This document shows positions 23,459-32,192 of a stretch of 42,994 nucleotides of DNA, in pieces; positions within the stretch are counted from its first letter, which is position 1; the number at the start of each line of letters is the position of its first letter. Both the position numbers and the translations under genes were made by a program. The notes under the pieces are model-generated. The model did no database searches, was not told where the DNA came from, and was given only the letters and a program-made list of their open reading frames with translations. Source of the stretch: Longimycelium tulufanense (lineage in GTDB: Bacteria > Actinomycetota > Actinomycetes > Mycobacteriales > Pseudonocardiaceae); NCBI RefSeq assembly GCF_014645795.1, contig NZ_BMMK01000043.1:1-42994 (forward strand), written 5' to 3'.

Positions 23459-23599
23459 GTCATCTTCGATGCCGTGCAGTGGGAATCTCGCCGTGGCCGT
23501 GGCCGTTGTGGCTGTCAGGATTCCGGATCGGGACCGGGGTGGACGCGCGCTGCCAACAGGCACCCGGGTACGACCACACGAGCGAGGGGTGCGAGACGG

Positions 23600-23896
23600 A
23601 TGGCCTTTGTCCAGCTGATCGACTACCGCACGACCGAGCCGGACGAGGTTTCCCGCCTTCTGGACGAGTGGATCGCGGCAAGCAAGGGGAAGCGCACCGC
23701 AAGCCGGACCACGGTGTGCCGCGACCGCGACGACGCCACCAGGTACATCGAGATCCTGGTCTTCCCTTCCTACGAGGAAGCCATGGCGAACTCGAACCTG
23801 CCGGAAACCAACAACATTCACGATAGGTTCGTCGAGCTGTGTACCGAGCCCCCGACGTTCGTCAACCTGGACGTCCTGCGCGAAGAGTGGCTCTGA
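23600..23896 (+). CDS. Small conserved actinobacterial protein (dimeric alpha-beta barrel-like)
   Basis: The protein has 98 residues from ATG 23600 (MAFVQLIDYRT). The first strand FVQLIDYRT, the helix EVSRLLDEWIAASKG, the strand RYIEILVFPSYEEAMANS and the late FVELCTEPPTFVNLDVL fit the ferredoxin-like dimeric alpha-beta barrel (ABM/EthD-type) layout. It is a common short protein in actinomycetes without an assigned function. No catalytic residues can be pointed to. A weak ribosome site (GAGGGG) precedes it, and the longer frame upstream reads as noise. Confidence 0.65.
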   Translation: MAFVQLIDYRTTEPDEVSRLLDEWIAASKGKRTASRTTVCRDRDDATRYIEILVFPSYEEAMANSNLPETNNIHDRFVELCTEPPTFVNLDVLREEWL

Positions 23897-24072
23897 CCGG
23901 CCCGCGTGTCGACCGGGTCCGATTTGCGGCGACCGGGACGGATGAGATCCCGTCGCGGTAAGGAGAAACGCCCCAGCAGGTAGGCTCGGGGAAACCAGTT
24001 GTGTTTCGCTGTGCTGCCCCCAGGTGGACGGCACGTGCCCGGGCTGGCGCCGGGGACTTCGGGGAGGACCGC

Positions 24073-25296
24073 GTGACCCATTCGGACAAAGAGGACAACC
24101 CGCCTGGCGGGGCCGCCGACGGGTCGATGTGGGGACTCCGGGCCGCCCGGTTGTTCGACGGTGTGACGCTCCGTCCGGGCCGCCCGCTGGTGGTGATCCG
24201 TGCCGGACGGATCGTCGATGTCGACTTGTCGGGCATCCGTCCGTCCGCGGACCTGCACGTGGTCGACCTCGGCGACGTGACCCTGTTGCCGGGCTTGGTG
24301 GACTCGCACGTCCACCTGGCATTCGACCCCCACGGTCACCCGTTCGAGCAGCTTCGGCAGGAGGACGACGCCACGGTGCTCGACCGGATGCGTACGCATG
24401 CGCGGCAGGCGTTGCGGGCCGGGATCACGACTGTCCGAGACCTGGGCGACCGCAACTACCTCGGGCTGAGCCTGCGCGCGGAGTACGAGTCCGGCGCTGA
24501 TGTTGGTCCCGAGCTTCTCCTGGCCGGGCCGCCGATCACCCGTACCGGCGGGCACTGTTGGTTCCTCGGCGGTGAGGCCGACGGGGTCGACGGGGTCCGT
24601 GCGGCGGTGGCCGAACGGGTCGCCCGCGGCATGGACGCGATCAAGGTGATGGCCACCGGCGGTGTCCTCACCCCGGGGTGGTCACCGTTCGAGTCGCAGT
24701 ACGGCCTGGCAGAACTGCGGGCGGTGGTGGAGACCGCCCACGAGGCGGGCAGGCCGGTGTGCGCGCACGCACACAGCGGCGGCGGTATCGCCGATGCGGT
24801 GGCAGCCGGGGTTGATGTCATCGAACACGGTTTCTTCCTTCGCCTGCACGACGGGCAGGGTGACGCGGAGCCCGACTGGAGGACGGTAGCGGCCATGGTC
24901 GAGGCTGGCGTGCTGGTCAGTACGACAACCGCGCGCCGCCCCGAGGAGAAGATGCCTGCGCTCGTCGCCAAGGTGCGCGACAACTTCGGCAAGATGCAGC
25001 GAGAGGGCCTGCGCCTGGTGTGCTCGTCGGATGCCGGGGTCGGTCCGCTCAAGACCCACGACTGCCTCCCGTACGGCGTCATCGACTTCGGCGCGCTGCT
25101 CGGCTTCGCCCATGCCGAGGCGATTGCCGCAGCCACCAGCGTGGCCGCCCAGGCGTGCGGTGTGGCCGACCGCAAGGGCAGGGTTGCTCCTGGCTATGAC
25201 GCTGATGTCCTTGCGGTAGCCGGGAATCCGCTCGAGCGTCTCGAGGCGTTGCTCGAGGTGCGCGCAGTGTTCCGGGCGGGTCGGCGCGTCCGCTAG
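24073..25296 (+). CDS. Amidohydrolase (imidazolonepropionase/prolidase-like)
   Basis: GTG 24073 lies 7 nt after GGGGAGGA, giving 407 residues. Metal-dependent amidohydrolase motifs occur in order: DSHVHL with H79 and H81, the KVMATGG lysine, CAHAHSGGG, VIEHGFFL and CSSDAGVG with the catalytic aspartate. They bind one or two zinc ions and hydrolyse an amide, lactam or peptide bond in the cytosol. The N- and C-terminal strands form the composite beta sandwich (MWGLRAARLFDG and AVFRAGRRV). It resembles the group of actinomycete Xaa-Pro and imidazolone hydrolases. The substrate cannot be read from the sequence, and it is not in an operon. Confidence 0.88.
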   Translation: MTHSDKEDNPPGGAADGSMWGLRAARLFDGVTLRPGRPLVVIRAGRIVDVDLSGIRPSADLHVVDLGDVTLLPGLVDSHVHLAFDPHGHPFEQLRQEDDATVLDRMRTHARQALRAGITTVRDLGDRNYLGLSLRAEYESGADVGPELLLAGPPITRTGGHCWFLGGEADGVDGVRAAVAERVARGMDAIKVMATGGVLTPGWSPFESQYGLAELRAVVETAHEAGRPVCAHAHSGGGIADAVAAGVDVIEHGFFLRLHDGQGDAEPDWRTVAAMVEAGVLVSTTTARRPEEKMPALVAKVRDNFGKMQREGLRLVCSSDAGVGPLKTHDCLPYGVIDFGALLGFAHAEAIAAATSVAAQACGVADRKGRVAPGYDADVLAVAGNPLERLEALLEVRAVFRAGRRVR

Positions 25297-25341
25297 CCCG
25301 CGTGCGCCGAACAGTCTCGGTGTGTCCGCGGTCGGTAGACC

Positions 25342-26538
25342 TCACGATCCCAGAACGGGGACTGGCGGTCGCTCGGCGTTGATGGCCTCGGCACACCGCA
25401 AGACGATCGGGGAACGCCACTCCTTGGCCACCGCACGCAGCCAGCGAAGTTCGCTGTCGGCGTCGGATCCCCCGTGGCGGGCGAGGTCGAGCGGCTCTGT
25501 CGCGATGCGCGGGTTCCCGACCTGCTTCGCGTGTATGGCCACCTGAAGCCAGCAGGCGGTCCTCGCGGATTCCGCCCCGTCGCCGTTGAGCCCCGCGCCG
25601 GTGACCGCCGCGTCGATGCGTTCGAGATCAGCGGGCGTAACCCAGTCGCGCAACACCAACAAGCCATCCCTGATCTCGATGAGCCGCCGGTGAAGACGCA
25701 GCTGCCCGTTCCGTACCGCGAGCACGTCGAGGAACCACCCTCGAGGCTTCTGCAGCGCGACGTGGGGCACGGCGTGACACAGGTTGCGCCACAACGGATA
25801 GAGCTTCGTGCAGTGCCACCAGCTCACCGCGCCCTGGGCAAGAGGCTCGATGGCGGCGACGGAACACCCCAACGCCACGAGCACGAAGTACGTCGACGAC
25901 AGCAGCAGGCCGAGCCTGATCAGCTCGGGCGTCGTGGAGAACACCGCTGCGACACGGGTTCCGGAGTAGACCACGATCACGGTGGTGGCCAGGGCCAGCA
26001 GGAGCACGGCCGTGCGGACCAGCCAGGAACGCACCCGGGGAAGTTCCCGCCAGAACAGCACGGTAGCCCACACGTTGACCACGAACATGTAGGACAGGTA
26101 CGTCAGCCAGTAGACGGTCAGCGCGTTGAAAGTCCCCACCGGGGGGAGAAAACGGTCGCGTGCTGGAACATCGTGCATGACCGTGAACGCGAACGACACG
26201 GACATCACGACCGCTGTCGCCAGGGCGTAGCCCATACGGAGACGTTGCCATGGTGCCGGGCCGGTGTCGGTCCCCTGCCAGACGCGGACCGCGAACGCGA
26301 GCAACGCGGTGACGAGGCTGACCGCGAGCAGGCCCGAGACCAGGCTGGACAGCGGGATCCCGGTCAACCGGTTGAGGGCACGACTCAAACCGCTCTGCAA
26401 CATGGTGACGCCAAGTCCGAGCGTGAGCAGGGTGAACCAGACCGGGCGCTGACGGGGCGACCGCAACGCCGAGATGCGCACGACGACGACCGTCCAGCAC
26501 AGGACGAGCAGGCCGAGCCGGATGACCTGCTCAATCAT
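25342..26538 (-). CDS. MAB_1171c-type polytopic membrane protein
   Basis: The protein has 398 residues with about seven to eight hydrophobic segments in the first 240 (MIEQVIRLGLLVLCWTVVVV onward). A soluble C-terminal domain with W-x-LYPLWR-L-x-x-x-P follows (residues about 245-280), the hallmark of the family annotated as MAB_1171c-type putative transporters. Its ATG overlaps the preceding ImmA-like peptidase gene by 8 bp. This pairing recurs in actinomycetes, usually with an XRE regulator. Transport has not been proved for the family, and a signalling role is possible. Confidence 0.8.
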   Translation of the reverse strand: MIEQVIRLGLLVLCWTVVVVRISALRSPRQRPVWFTLLTLGLGVTMLQSGLSRALNRLTGIPLSSLVSGLLAVSLVTALLAFAVRVWQGTDTGPAPWQRLRMGYALATAVVMSVSFAFTVMHDVPARDRFLPPVGTFNALTVYWLTYLSYMFVVNVWATVLFWRELPRVRSWLVRTAVLLLALATTVIVVYSGTRVAAVFSTTPELIRLGLLLSSTYFVLVALGCSVAAIEPLAQGAVSWWHCTKLYPLWRNLCHAVPHVALQKPRGWFLDVLAVRNGQLRLHRRLIEIRDGLLVLRDWVTPADLERIDAAVTGAGLNGDGAESARTACWLQVAIHAKQVGNPRIATEPLDLARHGGSDADSELRWLRAVAKEWRSPIVLRCAEAINAERPPVPVLGS

Positions 26539-27034
26539 CGACTACCCCGAGCACGGAGCCGAGCCACCGGTCGTGCTCGTCGCTGGGCAGGCCGCGCAAC
26601 TTCGTCACCTGCTCCAGGATGAGGCTGGCCACCATCTCCGCTTCCTTCTCCTGCCGGGTGGTGTAGCTGGTGCGACGCAGGATGTGCTGGGCCAGCCTGG
26701 TGTCCACCTGATCGTCGGGTGGCGAGGTGAGCTGCTCCGGAAGCGCCGGGACGGTGTGGTCGCACAACATGTGCCCGATCTCGTGCAGGATGATGTGGTC
26801 CCGGTGGAACGCGCTCGTGCGTTCCTCGTAGAAGATGTGATCGGCCCGCTCGGTGGCGATCCACATCCCGCACGGCCATTCCTCGTTGGCCTCGGCCGGC
26901 AGGGGATGGAGGTAGAGCGGGCGTCGGCGTTGTTCGGCGATGACGTCGCAGAGCGCCCGCACCGAGAACGGGCGGGGGAGCGGGATCTCCCGCACGATCG
27001 CCCGGCAGTGTCTACGTAGTCGGCGCTGATCCAT
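26531..27034 (-). CDS. ImmA/IrrE-like zinc metallopeptidase
   Basis: The protein has 167 residues from ATG 27034, with an alternative ATG at 27115. HEIGHML at 84-90 gives H84, E85 and H88, and the later QEKEAEMVASLIL supplies the third ligand (E131 or E133) in the usual E-x-x-A helix. ImmA/IrrE proteases cleave a repressor to release a stress or mobile-element response. The downstream gene overlaps it, so the two proteins are made together. No XRE-type repressor is encoded directly upstream, so the target may be elsewhere. Confidence 0.85.
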   Translation of the reverse strand: MDQRRLRRHCRAIVREIPLPRPFSVRALCDVIAEQRRRPLYLHPLPAEANEEWPCGMWIATERADHIFYEERTSAFHRDHIILHEIGHMLCDHTVPALPEQLTSPPDDQVDTRLAQHILRRTSYTTRQEKEAEMVASLILEQVTKLRGLPSDEHDRWLGSVLGVVDD

Positions 27035-27475
27035 GTCCTGCGGTTCCCGTGGAAGCCGAAGTGGGCACCGGTAGAAGTCGGTGACGGGCTTCCGCGTGGT
27101 CCATGTCGGCCTCATCAATGGGTCACATTCCCGGTTCCGTGCGCTCGAGCAGGGAGTGTAGTGACCGCTTGCCGGAGTCACCAGGACCGCGGGTCGTCAC
27201 CCGGACCGACCAGCGGTACGGCCGATTTGTCGGATTGCGGCGCGGGCCAGGGCGTTGACCTGCCGAATATTGGGGAGCGGGTGCCGTGCGCGGTCGATTG
27301 AAAATGTCTTTTGCGACACTCGTGACCTTGCTCTCAATGGAGCACAATACTGGCCTATTGGGACGTTTGTTCCGGTCATGGAACGCCACTGCCGTGCGGG
27401 CGGTGGCGGCTGCCACCCCGGCCGGGGGCGTTCTCGTCGAGGAGACGGTGTCGAGCCGGCCGCCGGGCCGTTCGT
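27035..27475. other. 441-bp intergenic region with an AT-richer patch
   Basis: It separates the peptidase operon from the 2H phosphoesterase (both minus). The patch at about 27295-27365 (attgaaaatgtc, ctattgggacg) is the lowest-GC stretch nearby and may hold a promoter. A plus-strand frame from GTG 27286 (MRGRLKMSFATLV) shows no family likeness and runs antisense into the next gene, so it was not called. Confidence 0.35.
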
Positions 27476-28000
27476 TCAGGGCAGGGTGGCCAGGGGCCAA
27501 CGCTCCCCGGTCGCGCTGTTGATGAGCGCGGCTCGGGTGACCTGGACGGTGAGCGGGAGCACGTCGTAGACCAGTGCGGCGACGTCCGCGAGCTGGGTGA
27601 GCTGGGCGCGGGGGGCAAGCGCGCAGTGCGGGAGCCAGCGCCCGATCTCGTAGTGCTGGTGGACCAGGGCTCCGGTCGCGCGGACCGCCTCCACCACCGC
27701 CTGCTGGCGGACCACGAGATCGGCCGGGCCGGCGGGCACCAGAGAAATCCGTCCGCGCCGGAACGCCCCGACCGCGTCGAAGGCCAGTTCGAACGGGCCC
27801 CGGTCCGGCAGGGCCGCAACGGCGGCGCGCACCTTGTCGAGGTCCCAGTCGATCAACACCACGTAGGACATGTGTGGGTGGTGCAGGCCGTGGGTGTGGG
27901 AACGCAGGGTGGGCACGCCGCGTGCCTCGAGCCTGTCCCACAGCGCCCGCAGGGCACGCTCGCTTCGCCGGTCGAACAGCAGGCAGACCGCGAGGGCCAT
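27476..28000 (-). CDS. 2H phosphoesterase (2'-5' RNA ligase-like)
   Basis: The protein has 174 residues from ATG 28000 (MALAVCLLFD). The fold is the two-lobed 2H superfamily: strand ALAVCLLFD, first motif H43-M-S45 (HPHMSYVVLID), and second motif H124-C-A126 (WLPHCALAP). The superfamily motif is H-x-T/S twice, so alanine in the second one is a deviation. The histidines are kept, so cyclic-phosphodiesterase activity remains possible. It is preceded by a divergent promoter region shared with the TAP-family peptidase. Confidence 0.7.
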   Translation of the reverse strand: MALAVCLLFDRRSERALRALWDRLEARGVPTLRSHTHGLHHPHMSYVVLIDWDLDKVRAAVAALPDRGPFELAFDAVGAFRRGRISLVPAGPADLVVRQQAVVEAVRATGALVHQHYEIGRWLPHCALAPRAQLTQLADVAALVYDVLPLTVQVTRAALINSATGERWPLATLP

Positions 28001-28213
28001 GCATCGACCGTAGCGTCTCCGCCCGGCGTAAACGGGACGAACCCGAACGTTCCGCCCACATCGGCGAATATCAGGCGGCACTGGTTAACACGCGAATTGC
28101 TCCGGCGGCAACCCTACGAACTTCGGATTTTCTCCCGGTCGCGTGACCGATGCGGCAGGTAATTCCTTTCCACCAGCCTGGTCACGGAGTGACAGACCGA
28201 GCCGGAGGTGCAT

Positions 28214-29878
28214 GTGACAAGGGTGGGAACGAGGTCGGTGACCCGAGCCGCGGCGACAGTCGTCGCGGCGGTGGTTCCGCTGGCCGGAACGGTCCTGTTC
28301 GCCCCCGCCGCCACGGCGAGCCCAGCGCCGACAGGAACGTTTTCCTGGGAGTCCTGCGCGAAGGTGGCCAAGGACTGGGCATTGTTCACCAACGGTGACA
28401 CCAAGGCCGAATGCGCGATGCTGAGCGTTCCGCTGGACTACTCCCAGCCCGATGGCCGAAAGATCGAGATCGCGGTGAGCAGGCTGAAGACCGCCAACCC
28501 GGCGAAGCGCCGGGGCGCGATCGTGGTGAACCCCGGCGGCCCCGGGGGTAGCGGTATCGGGTTGCCGATGGCAGTTGCCCAGAGCGAGCTCAAGGATGTG
28601 GCCGACGAGTACGACATCGTGGGATTCGACCCGCGCGGCGTCGGCTACAGCGACAAGCTCACCTGCCGCAGGCAGCCCGGGGACTACGAGGAGGCACCCT
28701 CGTCGTTCACCGAGAAACAGAAGGCGAAGTTCTACTCGGACCAGCAGGCCCGCTACTTCAAGCGCTGCGCGGAGACGGACCTCGACTTCACCCGGCAGCT
28801 CACGACCGCGTCCATCGCCCGGGACGTGGACAGTATCCGGGCCGCGCTGGGGGAGAAGAAGATCAGCTACTTCGGAATCTCCTGGGGAACCGCGCTCGGC
28901 GCCACCTACCGCAGCCTGTTCGGTGCGAACCTGGACCGGATGCTGCTCGACTCGGTGATGCCGGCGAAGTTCGACCTGGAGGCTATCGACGAGGACACCG
29001 AGGCCGCCTCCGAGAACCGGTTCAACGACTTCGCCTCCTGGATCGCCCGCTACGACAGCGTCTATCACTTCGGGCGCACCCAGCCCGCGGTGCGCAAGGC
29101 ACTGTTCGAGCTGCGGGACCAACTCGCCAGCACGCCGCGGTCGATCGGCTCGGGCCAGTCGAGGATCACCATCGACGGTGACACGGTCACCAGGCTCCTG
29201 CTCGCTCCACGCTCCTACTGGGCCAACTGGGCCAAGGACCTCGTCACCATCCGGGACGGTGGAATTCCGGGCTTCGCCCGCAGCGTCGAGGCCCGGGCCG
29301 CCGAGGCGGTCGCCAAGGCCGGCAGGGACCCCAAGTTCGGTTTCGACGAGCAGTTCGAGATGTTCAGCGAGTTCCAGAACCGTGCCGTGATCTGCAACGA
29401 GTCGACCAGCAGTCGCGACTTCGAGGTCATCTGGAAGAAGAAGCAGGACCGGAAACGCCGTTACCCGGCCGCCGGTGGCAGCTCGTCCTTTGCCGGTTAC
29501 TGCCCGGGTTGGCCGCTGCCCGCCCAGCCCTGGCAACTGAAGCAGGACAACAGCTCGCTGCAGCTCGTCGGCCACACCTACGAGTCGGTCACGCCGCTGC
29601 CCTGGGCGTTGTCAATGCAGCGCACGGTGGGTGGTTCGCTGTTGACGATCGAGGACGACGTGCACGGCTCGCTGATGGACCTTCCGTGCGCCGCCAAGGG
29701 AGTGACCTACTTCCGGGAGGGCACCACGTTCAGCGACTCCTGCGCCGGCGAGCCGATCCCGACGCCGGACACGACCCGCAAGCCCGGCGCCGCCGAGCGC
29801 GTCACCGGTAACCCCCTTCCCGCAGAGGCGGCGATCCGGCCCTACCAGCCCGCCGGACTCCCCGCCTTCCGCATCTGA
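28214..29878 (+). CDS. Secreted tripeptidyl aminopeptidase-family serine peptidase
   Basis: GTG 28214 sits 5 nt after GGAGG and is preferred over GTG 28208, which overlaps that site. It gives 554 residues. A Sec signal peptide covers about 1-36 (TRVGTRSVTRAAATVV..., APAATASPAP). The alpha/beta-hydrolase core has the oxyanion segment NPGGPGGSG, the elbow YFGISWGTALG (catalytic serine near 223) and the histidine in EDDVHGS. The acid position normally written L-D-P-x-T-P reads Y-E-S-V-T-P, so glutamate replaces aspartate. Family members remove N-terminal tripeptides or amino acids outside the cell. A strong terminator follows. Confidence 0.88.
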   Translation: MTRVGTRSVTRAAATVVAAVVPLAGTVLFAPAATASPAPTGTFSWESCAKVAKDWALFTNGDTKAECAMLSVPLDYSQPDGRKIEIAVSRLKTANPAKRRGAIVVNPGGPGGSGIGLPMAVAQSELKDVADEYDIVGFDPRGVGYSDKLTCRRQPGDYEEAPSSFTEKQKAKFYSDQQARYFKRCAETDLDFTRQLTTASIARDVDSIRAALGEKKISYFGISWGTALGATYRSLFGANLDRMLLDSVMPAKFDLEAIDEDTEAASENRFNDFASWIARYDSVYHFGRTQPAVRKALFELRDQLASTPRSIGSGQSRITIDGDTVTRLLLAPRSYWANWAKDLVTIRDGGIPGFARSVEARAAEAVAKAGRDPKFGFDEQFEMFSEFQNRAVICNESTSSRDFEVIWKKKQDRKRRYPAAGGSSSFAGYCPGWPLPAQPWQLKQDNSSLQLVGHTYESVTPLPWALSMQRTVGGSLLTIEDDVHGSLMDLPCAAKGVTYFREGTTFSDSCAGEPIPTPDTTRKPGAAERVTGNPLPAEAAIRPYQPAGLPAFRI

Positions 29879-29886
29879 CCACCTGC

Positions 29887-29928
29887 CGGGCCGGCTCCCG
29901 ACCATCCCTTCGGTCAGGAGCCGGCCCG
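29887..29928 (+). terminator. Hairpin terminator after the TAP-family peptidase
   Basis: gggccggctcc (29888-29898) pairs with ggagccggccc (29917-29927), extended inward by gacc/ggtc. It begins 9 bp after the stop codon. Confidence 0.85.
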
Positions 29929-29992
29929 AACCGGTGAGAGCACGTTCCGGCACAATGCAGGAGCGGTCGGGCACGCGATCGAAAGGGGCGTA

Positions 29993-30679
29993 GTGACCAG
30001 CTCGGTCTCGGCCATCCTGCGCGACATGCGAGAACGGGCTGCGCGCCTCCCGGGCGGCATCGTCAGCTGGAGCTTGCTGGATCTCGCTCGGTGGGCGATC
30101 GGCGTGGGGGAGGGCAAAGACGAGTTTCGGCAGCGATGGATCAGAGACAACCAGGCGGCCATCACGGCGGCGGCTCAAGGGCACGGCCTGCCGGCTGACC
30201 TCCTCGCCGGAATCGCCTTCAAAGAGGTCGGAAACAAGCCGAAGTTCCTGGACGACGTCGCCGACTGGCTGCGTCGGATCCTGCCGGAACTGATGCGCCC
30301 CGGACCCCTGCGTGGGGGACCGGACCGGACATCGTTCGGTCCGATGGCCATCCAGGTGCGTCGGGCGGCTGTGACGCTTGGTTACGAACCGGCGCACCTG
30401 TCAGTACGCCAGCGTAAGGAGATCATCGCGGCGCTGAAGGATCCGAGGCAGAGCATCTTCGTCGCTGCTCGGCACCTCGCCGAGTTGAAGCAGTCCACGG
30501 ACTTCGCGCACACGGAGCCCGACCACATGACCGTCGAGCAACGGCGCGAGCTGGCGGCCCGCTACAACGGTGGGCCGTACTGGCAACGCTGGAAGGCGCA
30601 GCGGTACGCGGACGACTTCCCGGGCATCCTGCCCATAGCTCGGGAAGCACTCAGGGCACGCCGAACCGACCTGCCCTGA
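29993..30679 (+). CDS. Lysozyme/lytic transglycosylase-like protein without a signal peptide
   Basis: GTG 29993 follows AAAGGGG with a 4-nt spacer, giving 228 residues. The segment LPADLLAGIAFKEVG has the glutamate position of SLT-type lysozymes. FGPMAIQVRRAAV and ELAARYNGGPYWQRW match the later glycine-rich motifs of the same fold. No signal peptide or membrane segment is present, so the protein is either cytosolic or exported by another route. It may belong to a defective phage-like or type VI/VII context, but no such genes are near. Confidence 0.6.
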   Translation: MTSSVSAILRDMRERAARLPGGIVSWSLLDLARWAIGVGEGKDEFRQRWIRDNQAAITAAAQGHGLPADLLAGIAFKEVGNKPKFLDDVADWLRRILPELMRPGPLRGGPDRTSFGPMAIQVRRAAVTLGYEPAHLSVRQRKEIIAALKDPRQSIFVAARHLAELKQSTDFAHTEPDHMTVEQRRELAARYNGGPYWQRWKAQRYADDFPGILPIAREALRARRTDLP

Positions 30680-30728
30680 GCTGAGCAATGGCTGGGACCG
30701 GTGCCGGCCACCGCGGCGGGTGAGTGTG

Positions 30729-32105
30729 TTACCGGTCCTCGGTCCTTCCCACCATCTCGGCTTGCGTGGGCACGCCGGTCTGTCGGTTCGGTTCATCAGT
30801 AAAAAGCGCGGAATCTCCCTCGGGTCGGACCTGGAATCGGACCTGCTCGATGCGTCCCAGGACGGGAAAGTACATGACGAAGCCGATGAGCAGCACGGCG
30901 GAGGCGAGCAGGAAGGCTCCGGAGAAGGTTCCGGTCAGGTCGACGACGAACCCGGTGAGAACCACGGCGACGAGGCTGACCGCGGTGTTGAAGAAGTTCA
31001 TCAGCCCGCTGACCAGCCCCACGGTTCCTGCCGGGGCGACAATGCCCGGAAGGCTCCACGCCACGGGTGCGGCAACACTGAGACCGGTGATCGCCACGGT
31101 CATCCAGACAACCGCGGCCATGGGGTCGTCGGAGACGTTGATCAGCGCTACCGCGAGCCCGAGGAGAAGACCCGCCCCCAATGTCACGCGACGGACCGCG
31201 CTGGGATCGCGACCGGAGCGGATGAGTCGATCCACCAGCCAGCCCCCGATGGCGAAGTCGGCGATCGTGGCGGCGATCCACGGGATCGTGGCGTAGAGCC
31301 CGCTCCGCAGCGGCGACACGTGATACCGGGTCTCCAGATAGGCTGGCACCCACGCCACCAGCAGGTTGATGACATATCCGTAGCAGGCGAACCCAAGTAC
31401 GAGGGCCCACACCTTCCGCGAGCGGAGAGCCGTCCGTGCCGATACCCGACGTCCAACCGCAGCGGAGCGGGAGGGCTGCGCACCCCCTTGCCTGATGTAG
31501 GTCAGCTCGGCAGCGGACAACCGAGGGTGCTCGCCCGGCTCCCGGTAAAGCACCCACCAGGCAATCGCGAACAGCAGGCTGAGCACCGCGGAGAAGACGA
31601 ACGCCGCGCGCCAGCCCCACAGCGACGTGACTGCGGCAAGGGTCGGTAGGGCGAGAACGTTGGACAACTTCGTCGCCGCCTCGAAAAGTGCGGTGGCACG
31701 TCCTCGTTCCTGTAACGGGAACCACGACGAGGTGGCCTTGGCGGCGCCGACCATCGCCGGGCCCTCGCCGATCCCGAGGATGATCCGGGCGATCATGATC
31801 AGCCCGAGTCCGCTGGCGATCGCCGTCAGTGCGCTGGCAACCGTCCAGAGGACGGTGCCGACGCGGTTGAGCCACTTGACGCCGATCATGTCCGCGAGCA
31901 CACCGGCCGGGAGCTGCATGAGGCAGTACGACCAGGTGAACGCGGAGAGTACGATGCCCAGCTGACCCATGCTCAGCCCGTACTCGTCGGCGATCTGTTT
32001 CGCCGTAACGGAAAGCGCCGTGCGGTCAGCAAAGTTGACGATGATGCCGATGCCGATCAGGCTGCCGATCGCCCACCGGGTGCGGCCGACCCGTGTCGTC
32101 GTCAC
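30729..32105 (-). CDS. MFS transporter, anion:cation symporter (ACS) type
   Basis: The protein has 458 residues and twelve hydrophobic segments. IVNFADRTALSVTAKQIADEYG near residues 22-43 is the ACS/glucarate-type N-terminal signature, and GIGEGPAMVGAAKATSSWFP follows in helix 4-5. These carriers import organic anions such as sugar acids or aromatic acids with protons. The start is the ATG whose upstream sequence holds no longer open frame. It lies 87 bp downstream of the MurB-like gene on the same strand and could be co-transcribed, although the gap permits an own promoter. Confidence 0.88.
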   Translation of the reverse strand: MTTTRVGRTRWAIGSLIGIGIIVNFADRTALSVTAKQIADEYGLSMGQLGIVLSAFTWSYCLMQLPAGVLADMIGVKWLNRVGTVLWTVASALTAIASGLGLIMIARIILGIGEGPAMVGAAKATSSWFPLQERGRATALFEAATKLSNVLALPTLAAVTSLWGWRAAFVFSAVLSLLFAIAWWVLYREPGEHPRLSAAELTYIRQGGAQPSRSAAVGRRVSARTALRSRKVWALVLGFACYGYVINLLVAWVPAYLETRYHVSPLRSGLYATIPWIAATIADFAIGGWLVDRLIRSGRDPSAVRRVTLGAGLLLGLAVALINVSDDPMAAVVWMTVAITGLSVAAPVAWSLPGIVAPAGTVGLVSGLMNFFNTAVSLVAVVLTGFVVDLTGTFSGAFLLASAVLLIGFVMYFPVLGRIEQVRFQVRPEGDSALFTDEPNRQTGVPTQAEMVGRTEDR

Positions 32106-32192
32106 CTGTGATTACAACCCCTCACGAATTCCAGCACTCCAAGCAGCCGTCACACCGGGGTGAACGGCTCGACACACGACCTGTTCCACACC

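Noticed and set aside
27286-27522. Small plus-strand frame starting in the AT-richer patch
   Set aside because: It has no ribosome site, runs antisense into the 2H phosphoesterase and shows no family likeness.
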